A stretch of 64,000 nt of DNA from Paragonimus westermani (lineage: Eukaryota; Platyhelminthes; Trematoda; Plagiorchiida; Troglotrematidae): positions 1 through 64,000 of the forward strand of contig QNGE01003889.1 of NCBI GenBank assembly GCA_008508345.1, read 5' to 3'. This document shows, in pieces, positions 47,750-59,850 of this stretch. Position numbers and translations under genes: made by a program. Every line of letters begins with the position of its first letter. Within the stretch, counting starts at the first letter, position 1. The notes below the pieces were generated by a model, which ran no database searches, was not told the DNA's origin, and worked only from the letters and a program-made list of their open reading frames with translations.

Positions 47750-49730
47750 GTAAGTTTTGCCCCGTTGTTTTGTGCTATCTACAGTGTATCCATTTTTATC
47801 TTCAAATTGTGTGCCTACAATCTTCGTTTTATTAGGACATGGGCGTCACACGAAACTGCGACCAAGAACATAAGGATGTACGCCAGTTCTCCCACTTTTC
47901 GAGTACAGTCGTAATGTACTTCAAAAGCTGTTGATCTCGTTAGCCAGTGAAGTACACTACCTACAGGAGATCACAAACCTAATTGAATACATAGTTAGAC
48001 TTCGTTTTGCGCAAGTGTTTCCACATCGTTCACCACTTCAAGTCTCTGTTCACATTGATTAACTGATTCGTACTGGGGTGGTTATTGATGGTGTCTCAGG
48101 TTTGAGAAAGTTCTAAGTCAGGAACACTGTATTTTGAAGGTTCTACTGATATAGATGAAAAACTGTTAATACGACCATGATTCCTGACCTTCATGTGATA
48201 TATATTTGGTATATATTTGATATACATTTTTTACATTTGGCCATCATAGTGCTAATATTGTAAATTTCTTAGCAGGTCTGTCAGACAATCGTTGCACATG
48301 AATTCGAGTGATGCATCTGAATAACAATACGACAAATTTAAAGTCTGCCAGCAAAGGAAGCGTTTCAAAAGAGAACACAGTTGCAGTTCGCAACAAAAAT
48401 GAGCGTACGCATCTATAAGAAAATACTACAGATGTTCCTTGCCGCAGCTAAACTACTGTAATATGTCAACCGCCTGCAAATACAAATAAGTGCAGACTGT
48501 GATCTCGATCGTTAGTAATTACGTGTGGGAAGTGTTTTCCAACCACTTTTCTGGCAAACTTAGATATAATCTGAAAATCTCTGTTATCTCTTCACAAAGC
48601 GGTCTATTTTTCGTGGCACAGTGTACAGTGTATGAGACCCAGATATCGTTTCCTAATCTTTCATATCTTCTGTGTTCAGTTTGTTTGGGTTCATTTTTTC
48701 CAAATGTCTGTCGATACGAATGTTAGGAAGCGTATCTCCCAACGAAGCAGACAAGGTGAATTGCTCAATAGCCATAGGTCAAATTTCGGGGACATCATCA
48801 TGTGCAAATTTGTGCAACCCTACCGATGGAATCGAAAGTCGGCTGTTCAAAGTGATGCTGAAACATTCCGATCCTGAGGCCGATTCAGTGCCGATTGATT
48901 GGATCTGTATTATTCCAACTAACCAATCAGGTTACAAATTTAAATTATTTCACACAATGAAACCGATGGTAATAGGTGGTTTGGCGAACAGTCTGTTTCC
49001 AATTGCTCATAACGATCAATTACCTCACAGTTTGTGTCCTCATATCTGTCAGATGAGTAAATTCAAAAACACTCCGCCGCAGACACTTCAAATGGTTTTG
49101 AATTGAAGGGCAATTGGGCTACCAAATTGACCTCCGAGGTTATCAAGTGGGTAACGGGGGCTTGATAGCTGCGTGACCGGAATGTCACTCATGATGCCCT
49201 GAGCCAGAATTGCATTCGGAATGAACTTCACCTTGTCTTCAGGTAGTCGCGCTCGGTGATGTTCAGACACCACTGTGAAAGGCACCTGGTTGTGCAACTG
49301 ACGTAATTTGCTCCACAGAAGCGTACGAAGAAGTAAACACAAAATGAGGTCACATTGTCTTCGACTTGCACGCAATCGATCAGGTTTGATGTGAACGAGA
49401 TTCACAGTTGTGCTGAACTGTACGTCTTTCCAGTTGTGTCACTTATTCATTTTTATCCAGGGGCACGTTATGGAAATGGCCTGGTTGTTGTGCGGTTCTC
49501 TATCATTCCATCTCAGCTTCTTTTTAAATGTTCACCGTTAATTCTCCGCTACAAAACTCCCCGTTCGTGATATGCAACTATCTTAGCAAAAAGTATACAA
49601 TCTGGCTCAACTCCGTAAATGTCACAGGTCATGATATCCTTAAGTCATCTGTAAGTCAGCTCAAGCTCATCACATGTAGCTTTTCATCCGCAAATGACTT
49701 TTAACTTCTCACTTTTATTTATTTTTACAG
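47750..49730 (+). other. Intron before the last receptor exon
   Basis: The donor is gtaagt and the acceptor is in ttatttatttttacag. A 145-codon + strand frame (48672-49106) and a 105-codon - strand frame (49088-49405) overlap at their ends. They show no motif and no polyadenylation signal that would make a gene convincing. Confidence 0.5.
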
Positions 49731-49917
49731 CTTATCCATTATGAAACAGTGCTGGCACTTCCATGCAGAAGATAGACCCAGCTTCGCATCTATTTTGCAA
49801 AATCTTGAACCGTACGTAAACAACGAGTTTCGTTCGGTCTCTTACTTTCACAGATCTCGAACGTCCGACGCTCATAATTCGGACACGGTGATAAAAGATC
49901 GTCTTATATGCACTTGA
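49731..49917 (+). CDS. INSR-like: Insulin receptor last exon: end of kinase and short tail
   Basis: The first base completes Leu. LSIMKQCWHFHAEDRPSF then SILQNLEP closes the kinase with the CW-x6-RP motif. The reading frame continues with YVNNEFRSVSYFHRSR, which aligns with human HPSFPEVSFFHSEENK and so shows that the exon reads through the internal gtacgt at 49812. The protein ends at TGA (49915-49917), leaving only about 35 residues after the kinase. Human has roughly 80 to 100. No YXXM or NPXY docking motif is seen in the tail. A gtgata at 49888 could be an alternative donor to a longer tail. Confidence 0.92.
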
Positions 49918-50137
49918 CTCTTCGTCTTTTGTGTATCTCAGGTTACTTTCTTGTGGCCTTGCGTATCATTATTCAGGTTTTTCTCTAAAATGTGTCCCAT
50001 CTTGTATAACTACTGTTATTACCATTGCTACGATTATTGTCCGATCGAGTGTGCATATTTTGTATTGGCTTCATTCGCGAATTAGTCCGGTTTTAACGTT
50101 TATATCTACCTTATGATCGCAGTTTTACAGCGTTTCA

Positions 50138-50143
50138 AATAAA
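50138..50143 (+). terminator. Polyadenylation signal of the receptor gene
   Basis: There is a canonical AATAAA 221 bases after the receptor stop codon. A second near-match (AATAAG) follows at about 50150. With the stop this implies a 3' UTR of about 240 bases ending near 50160. Confidence 0.65.
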
Positions 50144-50159
50144 ATCTTCAATAAGGAAT

Positions 50160-52320
50160 TCTTCTCTCCTGTCACTGATTCAGGGTGTGTCTACTTTGAA
50201 CTTCATAGCGCTGGTACTCCATTCAACACCTCACACACAATTGGGAATCATGAAAAGTTCAGTCCCAGCGACCACTTTTAATTTAACTTGAGAAAAGTTC
50301 TACGAATCTACGCAATTTCTCAAGACTATCTCGGTTGTTTCTTTTTTGTGTTCATTCTACAAGTGCGACACACCCCGTACTACTCGACAGTGTAATCCGA
50401 TTGTAAACGTACCCCGGGTCTAGATGACTGAATTATCCTCGCGAGCATGACACTGGTTCGAAATTAGCAAATAGGGTTCGGGGATTCGCTGTTTTAGCCA
50501 TTACGGTAATCGTTTTAATGGGAATTAACAGCTCATTACTATACTGCCTTGAGGTTAGAAGTGTACTGTTTGCAAACCACTTGAAAATGTTTGATTCAGG
50601 TACGCCGATTTACGCGGATTCCAATAGGTTACGCGTCACTACCAAATTGTAGACAGAAAAGTTCCATCGCATGGAAACGGCGGTGCTTCGGAAATAAGTA
50701 GACCCGAGGTCAACCAACTAATCAGCAAACGGTTACGACCAAAGATCGCTTGCCAACGACCAATGAGGTGGTTTCACAAATACTTCCAAACAGGCCGAAT
50801 TAACTCTAGGCCACTAGGGAGCTTGGAATGAGAACTGAATGCAGTAGTCGGCGGTCCACCGAATCAGCTTCAGTCGTAGATCTGACTGGAGGTGTTCGTT
50901 GAGAACAGTGGGCGAGGACTGGAAATAACCGGGCAAATGGAGATGATCTACAGAGTCCAACTAGTATCGGACAGCAGCGAGCTTCGACGCGCTAAATTCA
51001 CAATCAACCCCAGATCTCAATAGTACGGCTTCTCAGATGATACTGTGGCAACTAAACGCGTAATATGTCGTTACCAACGTGATTCCAATCTTGTTTGATT
51101 AGCTGAGTTGTATCCGGTGGTGCGTTTGAATCGTTGCCCTACTCATGAGTCTGGCTAGTGGTCCGGACGTACTCTTGCCTAATCATGATGGGAAAGTGGT
51201 CTTTCAAACTGAAGATTTAGATGGAACTGATCACGACGGAAGCGCTTGCGTTTAAGAAAGGCGTACTCCTTTGTCTACGGTAGCCCGGTGAGCTGACTGA
51301 TGAAATCGATGTGTGTCGGTTGTAGATATAAACCCAGTCGGTTCACAAAGGACCGCATAATTCATCGTTCTTATCTAGGTGTGCGAAACGATGACAGATT
51401 CCGCATCCATTTTGGATAACGTTTTAAGTTCACTTTTCGGTGCATTCGCACAACTGAGGTTCTAAACGACTGAGCTAAGCGATGCCTATCAGGAATATAC
51501 GAAGTGTACGATAGGAGTTAGAGAGTGTGCGAAGAGAAACCCACTGGGTCAGCAAACTTGGGTAGTTTGGCATTGGTCACCATTGCCCCTCCCATACTTT
51601 GCCATATCGGTCTACAAATTTCGGTCAATGTTAGGGATGGATGTCAGTTCCTCTTCAACAGCAGCAGTATAAAGTTATTGCAATGATTATTCCGTAACCG
51701 AGTGTTCCGTTATTGTCGTTTAACTGTATCAGCCATCACTCTGTATACGATACGGTGTACATTACAACTTCGTTGGCTCACTTACTGTGTAATTGATGCT
51801 GCGTAGAAACTAGCTCCCGGTTTGAGCTAGATATGTTTGCGAGTACCGTTACGCATTCCAAAACCGCAGTTATTCATCCCCATTTCGTAGTGTTACTCCC
51901 GGAAAATGCCACAACCGAAATATGTGACAACTGAATAAATTGCTGGGTATTCATTATCTAGTGCTGGAAATAGCGCTATTCGTCTCGGTGATGTTAGGAC
52001 ACTCGAATAATTTTCAGTTTTCAATATAGTCCATCCGTACTCCATTTAAATTCTTCAAAGGAAGAATGGGAACAATGCATTACTCACTGACGAGGTCGAA
52101 ACAAACATACGGGAATTACATATACGTTGGTAAAAAGCGGGAGGTTTCATGAACATCACCGTCATTACTGGCAACACATCAGTGGTTCTCACTTATGCTT
52201 AACTGCTACATAACTATGAATTAGAAAGAAGACTGTGTACAGGAAGAGCGAAGAAAAATGACAGGGAGGTTTTGAAAATAGCTGAGTTTATATTCAACAT
52301 CAAGGTGCTGCATCTTGCTG
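50160..52320. other. Intergenic stretch after the receptor gene
   Basis: No gene was recognised. The + strand may hold decayed gag and protease of the gypsy remnant that follows, but I see no matching motif. Confidence 0.4.
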
Positions 52321-54000
52321 ACAAACAACCGAACTATATGGATGCTCTTCAGGATCTGGCCAAACGAGGCCTGTTGAGTCACCAACTTGAGTAACACTAA
52401 TCGCCATTTTGATATTTGAAGGAATTCACCGAAGATATGCCGTGATTACCGTATAACCATGAAAAAGCGTTGGTTACAGCACAGTTACTCCACAGAAGAA
52501 TCCGAAGAAATTTCCACGGTTCAAATTAAGTTTTCAAAGTTGGACCTTAGGGGGTGCTTCTTCACAAATTGTCTTTAATGGTAATTCACCCATCAGCGTT
52601 CCTTTCGGACCAAGTAGGTGCGATTTCTTACCATGTTAACTTAACATATCACTTACAATTTTTATTATGTTTCTTAACTTTACTACTTCAATACTTGGTC
52701 CTAGGTTTTCTCAAGCCGATTTGTTGGTTAATGTTCCCAGTTAACTTCCACATGAAGAATGTCTAATTGTATGGTTTCACAGATTTGCTGAATACAATAG
52801 TGTTCTTAATCCAGCTGAACGCACATTTTGTCAAACCAGCTCTGCTCATCTCGATCACTTGGTTGACTGTAATGAATTTAAAGCGGAGGAAGATCGACTG
52901 TATCCTTTAATAAACGTTAATCTTTCATTCAATAAGAGTGAGTTGTGGTGACTTGGGATCTTCGCGGTATAACTCTAAGTCTGTGTGCAATTTTTTCAGA
53001 ACTGTCAAACCGTTGCTTTTTAGTTTATCTATGAATCATTTCCTGTGAGAAAAACGCCGTACACAGACGTTGTAGAGACTACTAAGTCATCAGAAATCCG
53101 ACGCGGTTTTGCGGAAATTTTCATCAAAACTTTATTCTGTTGATATCTCATCAATTGGTGGTGTTTTTGAGGAAACCAGGCATTTTGTTATTTGTATACT
53201 CCGCCTCCTGGGTGGTACGAAATGTTACTACGCACAGGCACGCCAGAAGCGTTGGCCACATTCTGGGCTGTTTCTCAATTACGCAAGTGTCTCCTTACAT
53301 CGAAGCTTACAGTTATTCTTGACCACGAAGAGTTGAAAATCATTTAGTATCCTTAGAAATCTTAGGTTAACTCCCCAAAATCCTGGGGTATCACGCTTTC
53401 TTTGTACTGTTTGAACATTTACACACTGAAGTGCTAAAATGATATAAAATGTCAGCTATCTCTCAGCGGACTCCAATTCTGAGGGATTGTATGACTCAGA
53501 GAGCCTGTGTTTCTAGCAGCAGCATATTTTTCCTTCGATAGTAATTCATAAGGCGTTCTGAAGTAACTGCCCTGCCGACATTTTGACGTGAATGGTGTAC
53601 CGTATTAAACAGAGATTTCTTGGATCCACGGTTAGATGAGTTTGCTTTCACATTTGGTGGACTTTTATTCATTATTAATAGGATTTTGATACCTGTTGCA
53701 CTCCGAGGAAAGAGTTGACCAAATATGTCCTCATCTCACATGGACTATATGAAGATGAATTCCCTGGTCCGAACTTTTTGTTTGTGGCCAACACCGGACT
53801 CTCAAATCGCCCATACCGCTAAGAAGTGCACAAATTATTCTGTGAGACCGAAGTTTAAACGCCAGCAGTTAGATCCTTGGAAGAATTCATACCGACTATT
53901 GCGAGCTATTTCTATCTCACGATTATGCGTTAGTGATTATTGACTACAACCCCTGAAATCTTCAGTGTGATGTTAGGAATCCATGTGTTGAGGAAATCAT
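52320..54000 (+). mobile_element. Ty3/gypsy retrotransposon remnant, + strand
   Basis: Pol blocks appear in the expected order but in shifting frames. KICRDYRITMKK, then KFSKLDL (about 52435-52550), is the start of RT. HEECLIVWFHRFAEYNS (about 52755-52805) resembles the later RT strand before the NRLPFG box. RNase H runs from about 53115 to 53345 with VDISSIGGVFEE, then PEALATFWAVSQLRK and LTVILDHEELKII. An integrase zinc-finger block follows at about 53690-53885 with LIPVALRGK, then KMNSLVRTFCLWP and AKKC. The RT catalytic box was not found and no LTR was identified. The element is dead. Confidence 0.65.
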
Positions 54001-56875
54001 TCGGTCGGGAAAGCACCCTACTAACTAGTTATCGCTACCAGTGCACATTTTGCTAACGAAAAATTGTAACTGGATATCGCAATTTGATTGCCATCTACTC
54101 AGTGCTATTGGACATCCTCATTGAAATGAGCTGACGAAGAATTTTGCCCGGATCTCAAAGTGTGCTGTGACTACTACCAAACTGACAAGTTGGGATGAAT
54201 TCGATAGAATTATTGGTAATTTTCCGTCTCAGTGCGCTAGGGTCGCCCACATTATGGCAGATGAAAGTCCGTCTACATTATTCGACGAACTAATCGTGTA
54301 TTCATTCTGTTTCGTCTCAAATCTGAAGGAGCTATCTATCTTGGTAATGTTGTTAATAGAATGCTTCTAATATTCAAGGTCACAAACTGCACCGAATAGA
54401 AATGAATCGAATGGAGACCATTGAGGCTACCAAGGTAAGTCAGACGTTGGTACTTAACCAGACCAGATCAGTGGAAAAACTGGAATTAATTTATCTGAAA
54501 ATGAGGCTTCCCGCAGTGATAGCCCATGCACTAAACTTTCAAAAGTTCTGTGGCATGAACCCTCACACTCAGACACACACATCGAACTTCAGTGCGTGAT
54601 AAATGCAGACAACACTGGTAATATTTTCGAACACACTTTTATGCGTATTACCTGGTTTTGTATACCTTGCGGTGTTAATTAACCGGTTCGCATTGATTTT
54701 CGGAGATTTTGGTTATTTCAACTTACGAAGTGGTTCGGCCGGAAAGCCTATATGAATGCGAGGACTGAACGAATATGCATGAGGTTCTATCTGTAGTTAA
54801 CTGAACGGTTTGTTCGCACAACAGCATAGTATTCTCTGGTTCAGTTTTAATGAAGGTCCCATTGCGTTTTACGTGATAAAAGGAAGTAACATTTTAATGC
54901 GCATCGCTATCACAAATCGCATTCAATATTGCAGAAACAGTCGTCGGAAACTGCGACAGACCAGGTCAAGTGCTCAAAGCTCATACATCAGCCGATACTT
55001 AACAATACACCCAACAGATCTCATGATCCCCCAACTGTGACTGGTGTCTACTGATCTTCCGATCCACTGGTCATATTACCTCTCGTGCAACCTGGATCAC
55101 TCAGCAAACTCTTCTGTCTCCCACCACTTCTCGCCGACGTAACGCTCCTAATTACTTGTTCTTACTATTTTGGACGTTGGTTTTCATTTGTACTCTTTTT
55201 GTTATGAACCTTCTCAGGCGCCTAAACATTTATTTGAGCGATTAACAACACTGAGAGTAACACCAACATTCAAACGTACGACTCACGTTACGTGCTCGAT
55301 CCTCACACCGCTATATCACCTTTTAGTCTTATTGCTCATTCGCGTGCATTTAAATCTCGTGTGTCGGTAATCTACCCCCTTATTTACCTATTGATTTGTT
55401 CTCAACTATTCGTCTCGGTTCGCTTGCTCCTAGTCCAGAATAATTTATTCATTACGTCTCGTGATATTAATTCGCTGGTCCCTCTACTACATAGCTGTCA
55501 TAAATGTAACATGCAGGCCGGCCGATTCCACTCTGATGGTCCGCCACACATCTCTGGGGTAATGTGGACGCACCGGGGAACGGCGTCCTTCTGAAGTAGG
55601 GGTTCTAACAAAACTCTCGGAAAAGAAAACAACACGAACGAGAATCATCCAATCAATCTGCTGGTGTTATTTCCGAGTACATACCCATTTACACTGTTGG
55701 CCTTATCAATTTTGGTAATGACTTGTCGCCCTCTTGTTTTGACCAGCAGCACGAAACTTAGGAAACATCTCGCGTTCACCCCACATCTGAGACTTATTTT
55801 TTATATGACGCCCTGTCTGTGTTCCCTTCACAACTAAACACATTGTACAACACGTGTACCTCAGTCGAATGCACGATGCACGTCGATATTTACGAATGCG
55901 CGTGAAGCGAGACGTAAAAACGAAAAGATCGTTGAGGTTTCAGATTGAACACTGACTAGGTAGAATGTACAATCGGTTTCGCATAACGCTGAAATGGAGT
56001 TAACACAAAGTGATAGCTAGGTTGCTGGGAGAGCAGCCGACGGCAAGCTGTGCGGTTCCTTGATACTCGTTACATGGGGACAAAAATCGGATTTCATAGA
56101 TCCCACCTACCTTTTTAGTAACCGAGGTGCAATTTATGGCTGTTGCTTTAGAAACTACGTTACACATCATAAGGCAGGTGGGCCAGTGAACCCTTCAGAT
56201 TGACACAGTTCCTTAGTAATAGGAGAGCGTGACAACAACCTTTCCATCCTTTTCAGGATAACTGGGGCCAGATATCTGATATTTGACCGACCTGTTATTC
56301 GAGCGAAAATTGCTAGACGTGACAAAGGGAAGACCACTAACGTCCACAGTTCCAAGCGAACTATCACTTTAGTTTCCTCTCTCAAAAATGTCGGAATGAG
56401 CGATAAAAGTTTCCAATGTTCAAGGTGCAAGGCTAGCGTAAAATTGGCGATTCGTAGGTAATTTTACCTTGCCAATTTTCAAGCTGGGTAGTTGTGACAT
56501 GTTTTTTGACGGCTTTGAACTAAAACACGCAAAAGAAGATAAAACTAAGGAAGTTGGGGATGAGCAGCGTAGTATACCAAATTAATTAAATTCAGCAGAC
56601 ATTTGTATGGACGGAATTAATAAATTTCTAAGTTTTTTTGTTTCCGCGACGTCCTTTCCATTTTCATGTCTAGAAAGACTGTCGTTACGTTTGTTACCAC
56701 TCTAAGGAGCTCCTCAATCAATGCATCTTGCCTCTGGGAAGTGCGACGGTTGATAATGAAGATATAAGCGTCGAGAATTCTAGCTTGGAATCACTTGAGA
56801 TGCTGATGGAACCGACATTTTGGTGGTGCATGGACGGCAGCTCGACGGAGAGCACCTATCGGAGAGATCGTATTA
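54000..56875. other. Stretch between two gypsy remnants
   Basis: It may include the decayed end of the + strand gypsy integrase. A 70-codon frame at 56674-56886 follows a good acceptor-like site, and its composition looks coding, but it has no family match. A - strand frame at 56167-56430 also shows no recognisable domain. Nothing else is supported. Confidence 0.35.
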
Positions 56876-56879
56876 AGTG

Positions 56880-59850
56880 GGTATAGGGCTGTTGACTGTT
56901 AAGATGTCTCGTTTGATTGAACGAGTCGTGACATACGCGTGACTTTTTCTTTAAAGCACCTTGTAAGGTTACCTTTAAAGGTAGTCTAGGGAACATTACT
57001 CATCCATGTGTACAGGGGCATACGTAAACTGATGGGGTGGGTGGGAAACAACCTGCCGTTCCCGAGTGCTCATTGAAGGAAACCAGCGTACCTAGAGGAC
57101 AGGCTGTGTTTCCAAAAAATGTTTGAATTTGACCTCATTAAAGGCAGTAGAGTACTAACCCCCCAGTTATACGTAGTGGTTGGCCACGAAGATTATCTGC
57201 GGTAGAGACATTATAGTTGACTTTGAGAACGGCATGAATGCCTAGTAAAAAATTTGGCGGACAGAGTCGATCGCATTAAGCGCCGCCTTTAGATATTGGT
57301 GTCATCTCTCCACCATCCCATTCTCAGCCGAATGGTTAGCCTTGACGTGGAAGCGGTGGCATTACAAGATGTGATGTGTCTCCGGGAACACACCCGAATT
57401 GCAGACCATGGTCAGCTAACACAGCAAAAGCACGGCAATGCGATGCTGCCTAGCGTTTGATGAGAACCAGCTAGACTGTTTCGACAATAATGTTTGGTGT
57501 CGGTGTTTATTCGGATCATCACATCAAGTCACAGAAAATCCTGAGGAAGTTGAACACGCCATAAAACAGCAACAGAGTACCAGCCACGTGTATGTGTTCG
57601 CGTGATAAACGGCGGGAAACTAGGGAATATAAGCCTGTCGCAGATGACATACGACGGTGAATTCTGGCTTGTTGACAAGACGACAAAATCGCGCACCATA
57701 TCCCTCAGGTCCTTTTGCGCACCGGGTTAAACGGATCAAACGGAAGTGATCTTGGCCGTGGCTCGGCTGCCAGGATGGACGGTTGTCTCGAGTTTGTCAA
57801 GCAAATGCTGTCAAACTTGAGACTGTGCCACCAGGTGCACGAGTCTCAAGAAATGATGAAAAAGGTTGTACCAACCAATCTCAGTAAAAGCCGAAGTAGA
57901 GATGGATGCCGAAGGCGGAGACGCAACTTTGACTCCGAAATGTGTTCGTTGACCGTGGCATTTAGTCTAGTTGAGTCTTGCACAACTGATGTTGACAATG
58001 GCGATAAAGTACAGGACGCATTGTTGTCGCCTAAGAAGCGTAGCATGTGCCCAACGTGAGTTAAAATTCAAAGTCTAAATATTGAACTTCACGAGACGAT
58101 TCTTAAACTGGTCTCTTTCAAGGACATAAAGATGACGAGCGGCCACGTACATAGCTGACAGGACACGACTGAACATGCCTTGCCGGTTTCAGCTAAAAAC
58201 GAACGTCCAAGAAAAGAGCGAGCGGTCTTCAGTGTCTACTGACTCACTGTCGAAGAACGGCACTGACTGCGATGTTTGGAGCGCCAGCAGCTAAACTGAA
58301 TGACGACAGCTGATAACTTTTCAAGGAGATCGAACAACTCCATTGTTGTCGAGAGGAAAAATGACGTCACCGTTAACGGGACCAAAGGCTAAATCTATGA
58401 GGGGTTGCATAAGCTCGGTGCACCGAGGAAGTAGCTCCCTGTAGTAACCGGTGATTCCCTGATATCGAAGGGTGCTAGAGAAAGTTATGGGATGGAAAAA
58501 GCGGCTATCTGTTTCCACCTCGTCAATCACGCAGTTTCTTTTGCCGCGGAATGGCTAAAATGAAACTTCTCCTTGGCAGAGGTTACGTTGGAAATTGTTA
58601 GTCTGTCAAAGCGCTGGTGTTCTCCCTCAGGGGTACTTGAAACTAATGAGTCGGCTTCGAAGAAATCCTTAACGCAGCTGACGCCATCGACCAAACCCTG
58701 TAACATTCAAGCGGCGTCTCACGAACCAAATGACGTGCGTAACATCTAATATAAACCGAATGGCGCGATGATGGCCCTTAAAGATATCCCAGTCGGCAAC
58801 CGGCCTCTGATCACAGACGAATACCGAATCAATTTTCAGGATTGCACAAAGACTAACTGCGGAGGGCTGTATGTGCACAATCGGACGCCTGTTACCCGCC
58901 GTGGAGTTTCTAGCTCAGCGGTAATCCCCGCTTGTGTACTAAAAATCTTTCTTCCTGGTTACCATGTGGCGTGGTGAGACTAGGGTGCTTTTCGACGGGC
59001 GTATGAGGTTAAGTTCCAGCATGTGACCGAACTCAGCGAGCGCTATATCCAACCTACATTGTGCCAACTTACGGAAGTCTTTAAACACCAGCGGGTGAGC
59101 CGTAACCACATGGTGTGTGTAACATCCGACTGAAGCAATGAGGAGTGGTGAAAAACAGCCGGGAAATTATCGATCAAGAGATTAAACAAATCTGATTTTT
59201 CAAATCTTTTGCACACGGGCTAGACTGCAACCTAGTAAGTCACTCCAGGTGACAGTGAATCTTGTCATTTGGTCTACTAGATGGCGCAGTATGGAGTCTA
59301 CTAGGAGGTTGAGGTGTAGGATAAAACCGATGCCGATTACCGTTATTTGAAATTAAGCTATCGTAAACGTTTGGTAGACATCTACGTAGACTTCCGTAAG
59401 GTGTACGAGGGCGCTGCCTGACCAATTCAATAATGTTTCCTTTGCAATTGGAACAGTCGACAAGATCGATTGCTTCAAGAAGAATGTCTCGAGCAGAAAC
59501 ATGGAGACCCCAGCAACAGTGGCGATAAAATAGCGAACTCCACTTCTATGACATTTTGGGAAAATAAACGACTAGTCCAGTATACTACCTTGAGGGTGTA
59601 TGGATTTAGCTGCCATGGTCGCCAACTAGATCGAAAGTGCGGAACAGTCGGCATCGTCCGGTGTGGTCGTCAAGTTTTTTGTAATACCAACAGTGCGTGG
59701 GTTTGGTTTTCATCCATAAGATTTCAGTCGAACGCAATTCGGGGCGACTAATCTGTCGTTCGATGAGAGCAGTTAATCGTAACCACGAACCCCGGGTTTC
59801 CAAAACCCAAATATCTTTGTATGGTCGAAATAGCACTCGTACCATGAATA
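56880..59850 (-). mobile_element. CsRn1-like Ty3/gypsy retrotransposon remnant, - strand
   Basis: Reading down the - strand, a gag cysteine box CWYYKKLDDHTGRC lies at about 59692. Its C-W-Y and C-x12-C pattern is that of the CsRn1/Boudicca group of trematode elements. RT follows with ITGYYRELLPRCTELMQPL (about 58455-58400). RNase H is next with SAMYVAARHLYVLE (about 58180-58115). The integrase zinc-finger region reads HPGSRATAKI (about 57780). The integrase core reads NHSAENGMVER (about 57335-57303). The integrase C-terminus, PYKVL, then DILTVNSPIP, ends near 56880. Domain spacing is close to that of a whole element, but stops and frame changes are frequent. No 3' LTR was found at the left end. 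Confidence 0.75.

Noticed and set aside
52783..52937. Candidate receptor exon joined in phase from a donor at 49812
   Set aside because: The receptor frame reads through 49812 into a segment matching the human post-kinase block and then stops. The 52783 frame continues upstream of its supposed acceptor with gypsy RT-like residues.
54379..54434. Short exon candidate ending in a perfect AAG|gtaagt donor
   Set aside because: It lies past the receptor polyadenylation signal and next to gypsy integrase debris. There is no domain or phase evidence once the 52783 exon is dropped.
57709..58059. 117-codon + strand frame after a cag acceptor, first taken as a last receptor exon
   Set aside because: The - strand of the same stretch encodes the integrase zinc-finger block HPGSRATAKI of the gypsy element, in the correct place between RNase H and the integrase core. 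The receptor also already ends at 49917.
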